6,875 nt of DNA from positions 1-6,875 of the forward strand of contig QNAO01000045.1 of the NCBI GenBank assembly GCA_003641785.1. Direction: 5' to 3'. Source of the stretch: Thermotogae bacterium. GTDB lineage: Bacteria > Thermotogota > Thermotogae > Thermotogales > DSM-5069. Under the pieces are notes generated by a model, which was not told the DNA's origin, searched no databases, and was given only the letters and a program-made list of their open reading frames with translations. Below are positions 1-6,640 of this stretch, in pieces. The first letter of the stretch is position 1, and every line of letters starts with the position of its first letter. Both the position numbers and the translations under genes were made by a program.

Positions 1-120
1 ATGAGAAGCGCAATCACTGTCAAATTCCCTCTACCGGCGTGGTGTACTCGAGAGGGAGATGAATACGAGATGAGTCGGGAAGATTTCGAAAAATCCTTAG
101 AAAAATTCTACGGAGATTGA
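1..120 (+). CDS. Unrecognised protein, C-terminal part (or complete 39-aa ORF)
   Basis: An open frame runs from the first base to the TGA at 118-120. The window begins exactly at an ATG in this frame, so it is impossible to tell whether this is a complete 39-residue protein or the end of a longer one; a longer gene is more likely. The visible residues are mixed (hydrophobic first third, then a charged tail rich in Glu, Asp and Lys ending KFYGD) and I recognise no family. The stop overlaps the candidate TTG of the amidohydrolase and the ribosome site of that gene (GGAG, 112-115) lies inside the last codons, so the two are probably co-transcribed and translationally coupled. Confidence 0.45.
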   Translation: MRSAITVKFPLPAWCTREGDEYEMSREDFEKSLEKFYGD

Positions 121-125
121 TAAAT

Positions 126-1475
126 ATGATATTAAAAAACGGCTTTGTCTACAGCAACGGCGTCTTTCAGAAAAGAGACCTTCATATTAAAAGGAGCGTT
201 TTCGTTCATCAGAGCGATGGTCCCATCATGGATATGAGGGGCCTTTATGTATTTCCAGGGTTCGTCGACTCCCACGCTCACATAATTGGTGTGGGACACA
301 AGTACAACTACGTAAATCTGGAAGATATCAGATCTGAAAAACAACTGCTGGAGACTCTTAAAAACACTTCTGATGAAATTATAAGAGCTCGAAATTGGCA
401 CGAGGACATCCTTGGTATCTTTCCAACAAGAGCGATGCTTGATCAGCTTGACAAACCCGTTGTTCTTACAAGGAAATGTGGCCATGTTGCGGTTCTCAAC
501 ACCGCCGCGATGAAATTAGTGAATATTTACAAAGAAGATGGAGTTTTCAAAGAGAACGAACTTGAAATCATCAGAAGAATTTTGAAAGATCCAAGAACAG
601 ATGACTTCTATAGAACGGGCGAAGAGCATTTCTTGAAACACGGTGTTACTTTTGTGCATTCAGATGACTTTCACGGTATATCACAAGAGGAACTCATTTC
701 TGTGCTAAAGCGTTCGAGAATTCGCGTGTTCGAAAAAGTGTATTTTTCAGAGTCAACGCAGCTTGAAAACTTTTCACTGTTTGGAAAAGTGTCTGAAAGA
801 GCCATTATTGCCGGCGTGAAGATATTCGCCGATGGCTCGTTAGGAGGTAGAACAGCCTATCTTTCGCGCCCATACAAAGATGATCCTGATAACCGCGGTA
901 TGAGACTCCTGTCACGTGAAGAAATAAAGCGCTTTGCGAGCATTTGTTCTGGTAAAGGACTTCAGCTTTGCGTTCATGCAATAGGCGATGCGGCAGTACA
1001 TGAGGTGGCTCTGGCTCTTCAGAACTTTTCGAATCACAGGATTATTCACGCTCAATTCGTGAATCAAGTTGATCTTCCCCTTTTGAAAAACACACTTTTC
1101 AGTGTTCAACCTCACTTCGCGTTTGAAGACGAAAAGATGGTTTCAAACAGATTGGCAGAAGACTACCCCGCACTGGCGTACCCATTTCTCAAGCTCAAGC
1201 GAAGCGGCTTCAGAATATCTTTTTCTACCGATGCTCCTGTTTCTCCCGAAGATCCAAAATACGTGATTCAATCAGCCTTGAAAATGGGGTTCTCTATTGA
1301 AGAAGCTATCGAACTTTACACAACCGCTGGAGCCGAAATGGCAGGAATTGAAAATCTTGGAAGGCTCGAAGTTGGTTATCTGGCTGATTTCTCGGTGTAT
1401 GAAAGAAGCCCTTTGTTACTCGAAGACGATCCTGTGGCGGTTTTTGTAGAAGGAGAAAAGGTTTTTGAAAAATAA
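126..1475 (+). CDS. YtcJ-type metal-dependent amidohydrolase (Amidohydro_3)
   Basis: Predicted cytoplasmic metal-dependent hydrolase of the amidohydrolase superfamily, 449 residues from the ATG at 126. Visible landmarks: PGFVDSHAH with the metal-binding His-x-His pair at residues 50 and 52; a conserved GH near 119-120; the VKIFADGSLGGRTA block near 231-244, whose Lys (232) is the usual bridging ligand position; HAIGD (His 284); IIHAQ (His 308); and STDAP with the catalytic Asp at 369. A C-terminal segment near 414-446 (LGRLEVGYLADFSVYE) closes the composite beta domain typical of the superfamily. It is shorter than most YtcJ/NfdA-like relatives (about 530 residues). The substrate cannot be told from sequence; N-acyl or cyclic amide compounds are typical. 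A TTG at 117 gives three more residues but sits one base from the GGAG at 112-115, so the ATG at 126 (10-nt spacer) is preferred. Confidence 0.88.
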   Translation: MILKNGFVYSNGVFQKRDLHIKRSVFVHQSDGPIMDMRGLYVFPGFVDSHAHIIGVGHKYNYVNLEDIRSEKQLLETLKNTSDEIIRARNWHEDILGIFPTRAMLDQLDKPVVLTRKCGHVAVLNTAAMKLVNIYKEDGVFKENELEIIRRILKDPRTDDFYRTGEEHFLKHGVTFVHSDDFHGISQEELISVLKRSRIRVFEKVYFSESTQLENFSLFGKVSERAIIAGVKIFADGSLGGRTAYLSRPYKDDPDNRGMRLLSREEIKRFASICSGKGLQLCVHAIGDAAVHEVALALQNFSNHRIIHAQFVNQVDLPLLKNTLFSVQPHFAFEDEKMVSNRLAEDYPALAYPFLKLKRSGFRISFSTDAPVSPEDPKYVIQSALKMGFSIEEAIELYTTAGAEMAGIENLGRLEVGYLADFSVYERSPLLLEDDPVAVFVEGEKVFEK

Positions 1476-1496
1476 AAACGGGAGTTAATTACTCCC
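1468..1496 (-). terminator. Rho-independent terminator of tRNA-Thr; probably bidirectional
   Basis: A perfect 6-bp stem GGGAGT/ACTCCC with a 5-nt loop (1480-1496). Read on the minus strand it is followed by G and then TTTTT-A-TTTTT, a strong U-tract drawn from the last codons and stop of the amidohydrolase gene. It starts 4 nt beyond the tRNA CCA end. On the plus strand the tail is only ATTT, so it would be a weak terminator for the amidohydrolase transcript. Confidence 0.8.
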
Positions 1497-1499
1497 ATT

Positions 1500-1576
1500 T
1501 GGAGCAGGCGGTGGGACTCGAACCCACACCCTCCGCCTTACCAAGGCGGCGCTCAACCGCTTGAAGCTACGCCTGC
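1500..1576 (-). tRNA. tRNA-Thr (anticodon GGT)
   Basis: Complete cloverleaf on the minus strand. The acceptor stem GCAGGCG pairs perfectly with CGCCTGC; the anticodon arm is CCGCC-TTGGTAA-GGCGG with a perfect 5-bp stem, giving anticodon GGT, which reads Thr codons ACC/ACU. The T arm is GTGGG-TTCGAGT-CCCAC, the variable loop has 5 nt, the discriminator base is T, and the CCA end is encoded (1500-1502). Length is 77 nt with CCA. Confidence 0.97.
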
Positions 1577-1586
1577 TTGCAAATTG

Positions 1587-1615
1587 AGTATAACAACTTA
1601 GCGAAAAAAATTCAA
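1587..1615 (-). promoter_or_regulatory. Sigma70-type promoter of tRNA-Thr
   Basis: On the minus strand TTGAAT (1610-1615) and TATACT (1587-1592) are separated by exactly 17 nt, with an AT-rich spacer. The -10 box lies 10 nt before the mature tRNA 5' end, so the primary transcript would carry only a few leader bases. The -35 box is only 15 nt from the stop of the truncated MFS gene. Confidence 0.8.
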
Positions 1616-1630
1616 GTTTCTTCTGTGAAT

Positions 1631-2593
1631 TCAACAAAGCGCACAAGTCAACAACCCGTACCAGCGCATTGCAAATGGAACGGGTGAAAGTGACTTCCAG
1701 CTGCATAGCAGGGCGATGAGGGCTCTCGAGAATGTAATGCAGTACCAGAAGAACGTATTTACCACAATACCTCCTATAATCATTCCAACTGCCATAATCG
1801 AACGAGCAATTCCATAAGTAAAAGCATCTCCATTCCATCTTCTTATTGCCACTGGTATCCAAAGAAAAAAAGGAATAAAAAAATCACCAATTGTGCTCAA
1901 TAGCGTAACAGCAAAAAATGCCCTATTCTTTCTAAACTCAACAAATCCTTCTTTTAGCATGCTGAGATATGATTTGAAAGTCTCTTTATTCTTTGCATGA
2001 TCCTTCTTGGTATTGCTTCTACTCTTTACAATAATCATAGCTCCACAGGTCGCTGCGAAAATCGATGTCATTGAATCTATAAAAAAACAGGTGCTGTAAC
2101 CAAACATTTTGATAAATAAACCAGCAACCCCTGATCCTATAAAGGCTATGGAAGTAAAGAAAGATGTCTTAAAAGCGTTGAATGAGAATAGGTACTCTTT
2201 TGGGACAATCTCTGGAATAAAAGCAATGCTTGCAAGGAAGAAAAGCTGAAGTAAAAAGGGATAGAAAAAAGCTATAAAATAGATATTTAATGTACTAATA
2301 CTGCCCAAATAGGCAGGAATAAAGAGTAAGAAGAAGACGACCAGTCCCTGGATCAAATCGCTAACAACTATTATTCTTTTCCTTGAGAATTTATCTACTA
2401 TTATTCCTGCTATAAGGCCAAAGATTCCCAGGGAAAATTCCTGAATTCCCATCATGCTTCCCAACCCGGAAGCTTTTCCTGTCAGTTCCAGCATTAACCA
2501 TGCCAAGGCAATTTTGTGAAGTTCATCTCCAAAAGTAGAAACTCCTCTTCCTGTAAAGTACAGAAGGATATTTCTCCTGAGACTATTCTTCAT
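1631..2593 (-). pseudogene. MFS drug-efflux-like transporter (DHA3/MFS_3 type), C-terminally truncated
   Basis: Inner-membrane major facilitator protein of the kind used for macrolide or siderophore efflux, inferred from the opening pattern GRGVSTFGDELHKIALAWLMLELTG (in two runs: residues 15-24 and 25-39) and an A-like loop motif DKFSRKR at 67-73 between helices 2 and 3. Hydrophobic segments follow at about 47-65, 74-95, 101-127, 142-162, 167-188, 224-250 and 257-281, with a charged cytoplasmic loop at 190-224 that matches the usual central loop. The frame ends at residue 320 inside a probable ninth helix, about 90-100 residues short of the usual 400-420, and the last 40 residues (many Cys and Trp) look degraded. 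The ATG overlaps the stop of the upstream fragment (TAATG), with AGGTGA 6 nt upstream (2600-2605), so it can be translated by coupling. A truncated but still expressed protein is possible; function as a transporter is doubtful. Confidence 0.7.
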
Positions 2594-2836
2594 TATTTAT
2601 CACCTTTGTAGAATTCCGACCACGTCATATGATGGTCTAATTGAGCTCTTTTCTCTGCCACAAGATTCCAGAAAACATCTTCATCTACCTTGAACCAGGG
2701 ATTGTAATACTCTTCAACAATTTTGGAGACCAGAAAATCTAAATCCTCTCTCAATTGTTCGGGAGTGAAAAGCTGTTCTGCTAATGTGAAAGTGGAAGCA
2801 ATCAAAAGGATTACTATGAGTATGAATTTTATTCAC
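2593..2836 (-). pseudogene. N-terminal fragment of a secreted S41-type (C-terminal processing family) peptidase
   Basis: The open part (2593-2805, 70 codons from a TTG) reads as the N-terminal helical region common in exported S41 peptidases: FTPEQLREDLDFLVSKI, then NPWFKVDEDVF, then MTWSEFY, after which the PDZ and catalytic Ser/Lys domains are missing and the frame stops at TAA 2593-2595. Extending upstream in the same frame gives a hydrophobic signal-peptide core (KFILIVILLIASTFTLAE) but no start before a TGA at 2833-2835. A GTG at 2834-2836 with GGGGGA 6 nt upstream is in the next frame; removing one A from the AAAA at 2827-2830 would join them as MNKFILIV. The TTG at 2803-2805 has no ribosome site. 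It follows the exporter gene by 54 nt and is coupled to the MFS ORF. I infer a former secreted protease, possibly for leader removal or peptide turnover. Family assignment is from pattern only. Confidence 0.55.
2600..2605 (-). promoter_or_regulatory. Ribosome binding site of the MFS ORF, inside the upstream fragment
   Basis: AGGTGA lies 6 nt before the ATG at 2591-2593 and encodes part of the last codons (KGDK) of the S41 fragment, whose TAA shares its final A with that ATG. This explains why the short fragment ends where it does: the joint retains a working start for the MFS gene. Confidence 0.65.
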
Positions 2837-2890
2837 CCCAATTCCCCCAAATAAATTGAACATGTAATTTAAATTGCGCGGTCACTATTA

Positions 2891-4612
2891 TCACACCGTC
2901 AATTGGCTTTCCAAGATCTTCTTGTACACCAAACCTTTTTTCATCAATTCCTCGTGCTTGCCCTCCTCAACCACTCTTCCTTTGTCCAATACAACCACCC
3001 TATCTGCCTTCCTTATCGTCGATAACCTGTGCGAAATGATGATAATCGTCATATTAAGCTTCTTCAGGTTGTTGAATATCTCCTCTTCCGTCTGTGAATC
3101 AACACCTGAGGTTGCTTCATCAAGTATGAGTACCTTTGGCTTTCTGATAACTGCACGTGCTATCGCAACTCTCTGCCTTTGACCGTCGGATAACTTTGAA
3201 CCCCTCTCTCCTACGATGGTGTCGTACCCTTTTTCAAGTTTGTCGACGAATTTATCCACGCATGCAATTTTAACGGCTCTTCTAAATTCTTCTTCACCGA
3301 AGTTATCATCAAGGATTATATTTTCTCGTATACTCATATTGAAAAGGAAATCGTTTTGGTGTACCACTATCACTTTCTTTCTAAGTTTGTTTAACACGTA
3401 ACTTCTTACATCTTCGCCGTTTATTATCACGTTTCCCTTTTCTGGGTCATAATACCTGGGAAGGAGGGTGATTAACGTACTTTTTCCTGCACCGCTTGTT
3501 CCCACAATTGCGATGCGTTCGTTTGGATTTATTTTCAAATTCACTTCTCTCAATACTGGAATACTATTATAGGAAAAGCAAACATTTTTATATTCGATAT
3601 CGTTAACCCCATCAAGAATCTTTTCTCCTCCTTTTTCTTCTTCCGTTTCATGTACTTCTCTGATTCTCCTAAAGATGGGTACCGCACTTTGGAGTGAAAC
3701 AAGAAAGTGACTCAATACTCTTATTGGTTCGTATATCCAATTCATAAAGCTGTAGAAGCCTATCAGAGTTCCAAGCGTTATACTTCCTTTCATAACTAAG
3801 TATCCACCAAAACTCAGCACAATTATTGGACATATGCCCCTTATGAATGTTATAAAATCTTCGATGACTTGCATGAGCAGGTGATATTTGTTGCTTGTTT
3901 TTGCCCAATCTTCGACTTTATTTTTGAGAGTGTTCACAAAATAGTCGAATTTATCAAACCTTTTTACTGTTACGGCACCTTCTATTCTTTCTCTAATTCC
4001 TTCCACGACCTCACTATTCTTTTCGCGTTCTAAGTTCGAGAATTCCTTAACTCTTTTGTTGAAAGTGTTGATTGACAAGTTGTAAAAAGGAATTGTTACA
4101 AAAACAACCAAAGCAAGTTGCCAGCTTAGATAAATGAGAACTCCTCCGAAAATGATCAGTTCCATAACATTGAAAACGATTCCAGGTATAGCTGTATTCA
4201 CTGATTCAGAAAAGAGCGGAATGTCTGATGTAGCCCTTGCGATCATATCCCCCGTATTGTTTCCTGAAATATCCTTTACTGGCAGATGAAAAATCTTTCT
4301 AATAAAAGAAGTCTGCTCGTCACGGGTAATTGAGTTACCGCATTTGCGAAAGTTGTAATTGACAACCACGGAAAGAACCCTTTCGATCCCTCTAACGGCT
4401 ATGAATAGGAGAACAAACAAAGGTAGTTTTGAAAAGTCCGATTTTAGAATTATGTTGTCAAACAAATATCTAACAAGAAAAGGGCTTATAGCTCCGACTG
4501 TAAGCAGAATTGGTGAAAATATGAAAATAATCTTTTGGTACTTTATGTACCGTTTGGAGTATCTTAAAAGTTCCCTTACTTCTTTGCTGGGTAAAAACGA
4601 CAAAGATTTCAT
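2891..4612 (-). CDS. ABC half-transporter (ABCB-type exporter), probable peptide exporter
   Basis: A 573-residue inner-membrane fusion of one six-helix transmembrane domain and one ATPase domain, expected to work as a homodimer. Hydrophobic segments lie at about 28-51, 63-84, 143-162, 165-183, 252-272 and 280-300. The nucleotide-binding domain has an A-loop Tyr (348), Walker A GTSGAGKST (371-379), Q-loop Gln 419, signature LSDGQ (474-478, Asp replacing the usual second Gly), Walker B VLILDE (494-499), D-loop SGVD (502-505) and H-loop His 528; all catalytic residues are present. There is no N-terminal C39 peptidase domain, so it would export an already trimmed or leaderless product. The start is set by GGAGG at 4620-4624, 7 nt before the ATG. 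Its position downstream of the maturase suggests export of (or self-protection against) the modified peptide. A general lipid or drug exporter cannot be excluded on sequence alone. Confidence 0.92.
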   Translation of the reverse strand: MKSLSFLPSKEVRELLRYSKRYIKYQKIIFIFSPILLTVGAISPFLVRYLFDNIILKSDFSKLPLFVLLFIAVRGIERVLSVVVNYNFRKCGNSITRDEQTSFIRKIFHLPVKDISGNNTGDMIARATSDIPLFSESVNTAIPGIVFNVMELIIFGGVLIYLSWQLALVVFVTIPFYNLSINTFNKRVKEFSNLEREKNSEVVEGIRERIEGAVTVKRFDKFDYFVNTLKNKVEDWAKTSNKYHLLMQVIEDFITFIRGICPIIVLSFGGYLVMKGSITLGTLIGFYSFMNWIYEPIRVLSHFLVSLQSAVPIFRRIREVHETEEEKGGEKILDGVNDIEYKNVCFSYNSIPVLREVNLKINPNERIAIVGTSGAGKSTLITLLPRYYDPEKGNVIINGEDVRSYVLNKLRKKVIVVHQNDFLFNMSIRENIILDDNFGEEEFRRAVKIACVDKFVDKLEKGYDTIVGERGSKLSDGQRQRVAIARAVIRKPKVLILDEATSGVDSQTEEEIFNNLKKLNMTIIIISHRLSTIRKADRVVVLDKGRVVEEGKHEELMKKGLVYKKILESQLTV

Positions 4613-4663
4613 GATAATCCCTCCACATTCTTTTGGGAAAAGTCTGAACCCTTATATAATGTC

Positions 4664-4988
4664 TCAACCAAGTTGACTCAGAAAAGTTCGAAGCTTTTCC
4701 AGCAAATCCAGTTCCTAGAGTTTTTTCCCTAGATAGATTATTAACACAATCTTCGATCTGTCTTTCAGTATCACCACGTCAAGATTGTTTTTCTCAATAT
4801 CATACAATTTTCAACTTTTGTCGTCTGTTTTTCCTATCCAAATCTCTATCCATTTGTCTCTTAAGCCTTTTCTGGAAGCATAATTTTAAAGGATTAGCTT
4901 TGTTATACTCAGTGTAAAACGTCATTGCATCTCTTACGGGGATACTTCCTTTTTGATAAAGCACTTCAACTAATGTACAGATCCGTTT
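4664..4988 (-). pseudogene. Decayed small gene between maturase and exporter, unrecognised
   Basis: This 386-nt gap (4613-4998) is not plain spacer. On the minus strand a frame opens at 4988 (just after a TGA) and reads about 36 codons of protein-like sequence including SIPVRDAMTFYTEYNKANPL. Dropping one A from the AAAA near 4883-4887 moves into a second frame that continues YASRKGLRDKWIEIWIGKTD, then KLYDIEKNNLDVVILKD, RSKIVLIIYLGKK and ELDLLEKLRTFLSQLG to a TGA at 4664-4666, interrupted by one TGA and one TAG. The repaired frame is 108 codons and has the charged/hydrophobic alternation of a real small soluble protein. No family is recognised and no start with a good ribosome site is seen. 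By position it could have been an accessory or immunity protein; that is inference. Chance openness in AT-rich DNA is the main alternative. Confidence 0.4.
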
Positions 4989-4998
4989 TCAGATAGAT

Positions 4999-6357
4999 TT
5001 AGTAGATCGCTTTATTGAAAAGTTGTGTAACTAATTCTTTAGTTTGTTTACAATAGTCATGTGGAATGGCAGCATCAATTGATTCCCCCAAGTAGTAAAG
5101 CTTAAAAACGCACCCCTCGCAAAAATATTCCAGAAAACATTTTTTACAGAGTTCGTCATTTGCTTTTGAGTTTAGTACTCTATACCTATTCTCCATCTCT
5201 TTTAATTTTTGAACAATTTCTTCGAATGAATTTTTAATATTACCAAATGCAAACCGCTTATCTCCCACAACCAATTGACAGGGATAAATATAGCCAGATG
5301 TTGATACAGCAAAACTCGATATTCCAGCGCCACAGTAATACTCTGTTGGATCGGAATTCAACAAGATACCTAAATATTCTTTCACTTTATCGTCTGATTC
5401 CAAGGAACTTTCCACTACTATTTTTAGATCTTCTAAATTTTGGTCACTTTCAACAAGTAGTTCTCTACATTTGGACATAACAGGTCTAATCAAAACATTT
5501 TTTATGCCAAACTTATCTGTAAAGAAATCTTTTAGGTATTGATGAGTAATACCTAATTCGGAATGTTTGCGTGTGTATGTGGTCTCAATTGCTTTTGGTT
5601 GATTTACTATTTTTAAAATATTAAGATTTTCAACTACCATTTCATATGAAGGATTCCCATTTTTAAAAGGACGTTGTAAGTTTTGTATTTTAGCGGGGCC
5701 ATCAAAACTTACTACTATCTCAAATTCAAATAGAGAATTGTCTTCCAATAGCTGCACTAGTTCTTCCACCTTGTTTTTTGAAACACCCAACCCAGTTTCA
5801 AGACTAATTTTTGGTAGACTAGCTATTTCTTCTTTCTCGACTTTTTCTTTCAAAAGTTCTATTACTCTCCTTATGGCTTTGATGTTTAACAATGGTTCTC
5901 CACCGAAAAGTTGGATAGTTCTAATTGTGCCATATACACGGTAAAATACATTTATTGCTCTTTCCAAAACCGTTATATCCATTAAACCGCCCTCTTCATA
6001 TGTACCACCATTAGCGTAACAATAAATACAATTAAGCGGGCATTCTTGTGATATTAAGAGCGCTAACCTGTCAACAGATTTAGTACTTACAACATTTTTT
6101 TGAAGGAGCATTTTCAATTCTTTAATAGTATTTTCGAGTTCAGGATGACCGATTAATAATTCAGATAAAGTATTTCTTATTTGATGTAGGTTATTATACA
6201 AAATTGTTCGAAAAAAGTTCGTGTTTTGTTCATCCAGGGTGTACAGAGATAAAGTAGGTTTATGCCATAAAATGCCTTTGTGATTTTCTGATAAGAAAAG
6301 AAAAAAGTCATTTTTTAATTTTTCTAAGTGCTGGAGAATAAATTTATAACTTTCCAT
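4999..6357 (-). CDS. Radical SAM/SPASM peptide maturase (RiPP-modifying enzyme)
   Basis: A 452-residue cytoplasmic iron-sulfur enzyme. The radical SAM cluster motif C106-x3-C110-x2-C113 (ECPLNCIYC) is followed by the SAM-contact GGEP at 152-155 and beta-strand blocks such as VVSFDGPAK (215-223). The C-terminal SPASM domain has C342-x12-G-x4-C360, then C404-x2-C407-x5-C413-x2-C416 and C436, enough ligands for two auxiliary 4Fe-4S clusters; the usual spacing before the last of the four clustered cysteines is x3, here x2. Residues 1-90 precede the barrel and contain a short beta pattern (GILWHKPTLSLYTLDEQ) that could be a leader-recognition (RRE/PqqD-like) fold, as in AlbA-type enzymes. Family members install thioether (sactipeptide/ranthipeptide) or C-C links in small peptides. 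The obvious substrate is the three-cysteine peptide encoded upstream. GGAGG at 6366-6370, 8 nt from the ATG, fixes the start. Linkage type cannot be predicted. Confidence 0.93.
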   Translation of the reverse strand: MESYKFILQHLEKLKNDFFLFLSENHKGILWHKPTLSLYTLDEQNTNFFRTILYNNLHQIRNTLSELLIGHPELENTIKELKMLLQKNVVSTKSVDRLALLISQECPLNCIYCYANGGTYEEGGLMDITVLERAINVFYRVYGTIRTIQLFGGEPLLNIKAIRRVIELLKEKVEKEEIASLPKISLETGLGVSKNKVEELVQLLEDNSLFEFEIVVSFDGPAKIQNLQRPFKNGNPSYEMVVENLNILKIVNQPKAIETTYTRKHSELGITHQYLKDFFTDKFGIKNVLIRPVMSKCRELLVESDQNLEDLKIVVESSLESDDKVKEYLGILLNSDPTEYYCGAGISSFAVSTSGYIYPCQLVVGDKRFAFGNIKNSFEEIVQKLKEMENRYRVLNSKANDELCKKCFLEYFCEGCVFKLYYLGESIDAAIPHDYCKQTKELVTQLFNKAIY

Positions 6358-6365
6358 TTAGTTAG

Positions 6366-6411
6366 CCTCCTGTTGTTTTACGATTTATCGAGCGTTGCGA
6401 GTCAAAACAAC
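6366..6411 (-). promoter_or_regulatory. Stem-loop abutting the maturase ribosome binding site
   Basis: On the minus strand GTTGTTTT (6404-6411) is an exact complement of AAAACAAC (6372-6379), with a 24-nt loop. The second arm ends one base before the GGAGG (6366-6370) of the maturase gene. In RNA this would place an AU-rich 8-bp helix directly beside the ribosome site. It would be only marginally stable at high temperature, so a role in translation control is speculative. Confidence 0.35.
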
Positions 6412-6475
6412 TTAGCTATAAAAGCTTGACAAAAACTAATTAGGTTAGTAGAAATCAAATATCGCAAACATTTAA

Positions 6476-6558
6476 ATGTTATACAAGCAAGATTTGTACT
6501 AGTAGCAGCAAATACATTTTACAAGATTTTTCTGTGCTTGAATATTTTTGTATAACAT
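6476..6558. repeat. Perfect 11-bp inverted repeat, 61-nt spacer
   Basis: ATGTTATACAA (6476-6486) and TTGTATAACAT (6548-6558) are exact reverse complements. Each arm is itself nearly symmetric (TGTTATACA / TGTATAACA), as expected of paired regulator half-sites. The 61-nt spacing is about six helical turns, compatible with looping by a DNA-binding protein. Chance in AT-rich DNA is possible. Confidence 0.4.
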
Positions 6559-6599
6559 GAATTTTTACGTAACTTGACTTGATTCTTGAGATATGATTT

Positions 6600-6627
6600 C
6601 CCCCGCCCTATATCGACTTGGCGGGGG
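6600..6627 (-). terminator. GC-rich hairpin after the precursor gene (attenuator or mRNA 3' stabiliser)
   Basis: On the minus strand CCCCCGCC and GGCGGGGG form a perfect 8-bp, all-GC stem with a 12-nt loop, 13 nt after the precursor stop codon. It is followed by AAATCATAT rather than a T-tract, so it is not a standard intrinsic terminator. It is by far the most GC-rich element in this AT-rich region and would be stable at high temperature. Likely roles are partial termination, or protection of the 3' end of an abundant precursor mRNA so that more peptide than maturase is made. Confidence 0.65.
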
Positions 6628-6640
6628 AGAGGTTGAAAAA

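Larger units (their letters stand above)
6358..6599 (-). other. Non-coding interval between precursor hairpin and maturase, with dyad repeats
   Basis: No ORF of note lies here; the best is 12 hydrophobic codons without a ribosome site. The stretch is AT-rich and carries a 14-nt perfect palindrome AACATTTAAATGTT (6467-6480) and an 11-nt perfect inverted repeat, ATGTTATACAA (6476-6486) and TTGTATAACAT (6548-6558), the first arm overlapping the palindrome. I found no convincing -35/-10 pair for the maturase gene on the minus strand. Confidence 0.5.

Noticed and set aside
1485..1862. 125-residue minus-strand open frame across the tRNA and the end of the MFS gene
   Set aside because: It runs through the tRNA-Thr gene and its promoter, has no ribosome site, and its sequence is an out-of-frame reading of the MFS gene.
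2874..3401. Plus-strand open frames of 61 and 102 codons opposite the ABC transporter
   Set aside because: They are shadows of the ATPase domain coding strand, with no ribosome sites or recognisable protein features.
4643..4680. TATAAT at 4654-4659 on the plus strand with a weak TTGGGA 16 nt upstream, and TATATAAG on the minus strand before the ABC gene
   Set aside because: The plus-strand box points into antisense DNA with no gene, and the minus-strand box has no acceptable -35 partner; AT-rich chance matches are likely.
4681..4699. GAAAAG/CTTTTC hairpin near the end of the decayed gene
   Set aside because: Six AT-rich pairs with no adjacent U-tract; too weak to call a terminator and it lies inside the degraded coding sequence.
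6426..6454. Perfect TTGACA on the plus strand with TAGAAA 17 nt downstream
   Set aside because: It faces away from every gene in the region and the -10 match is poor; no plus-strand product follows.
6483..6521. Twelve-codon hydrophobic ORF (MYLLLLVQILLV) between hairpin and maturase
   Set aside because: No ribosome site, too short, and it overlaps the inverted repeat; there is no support for a second peptide.
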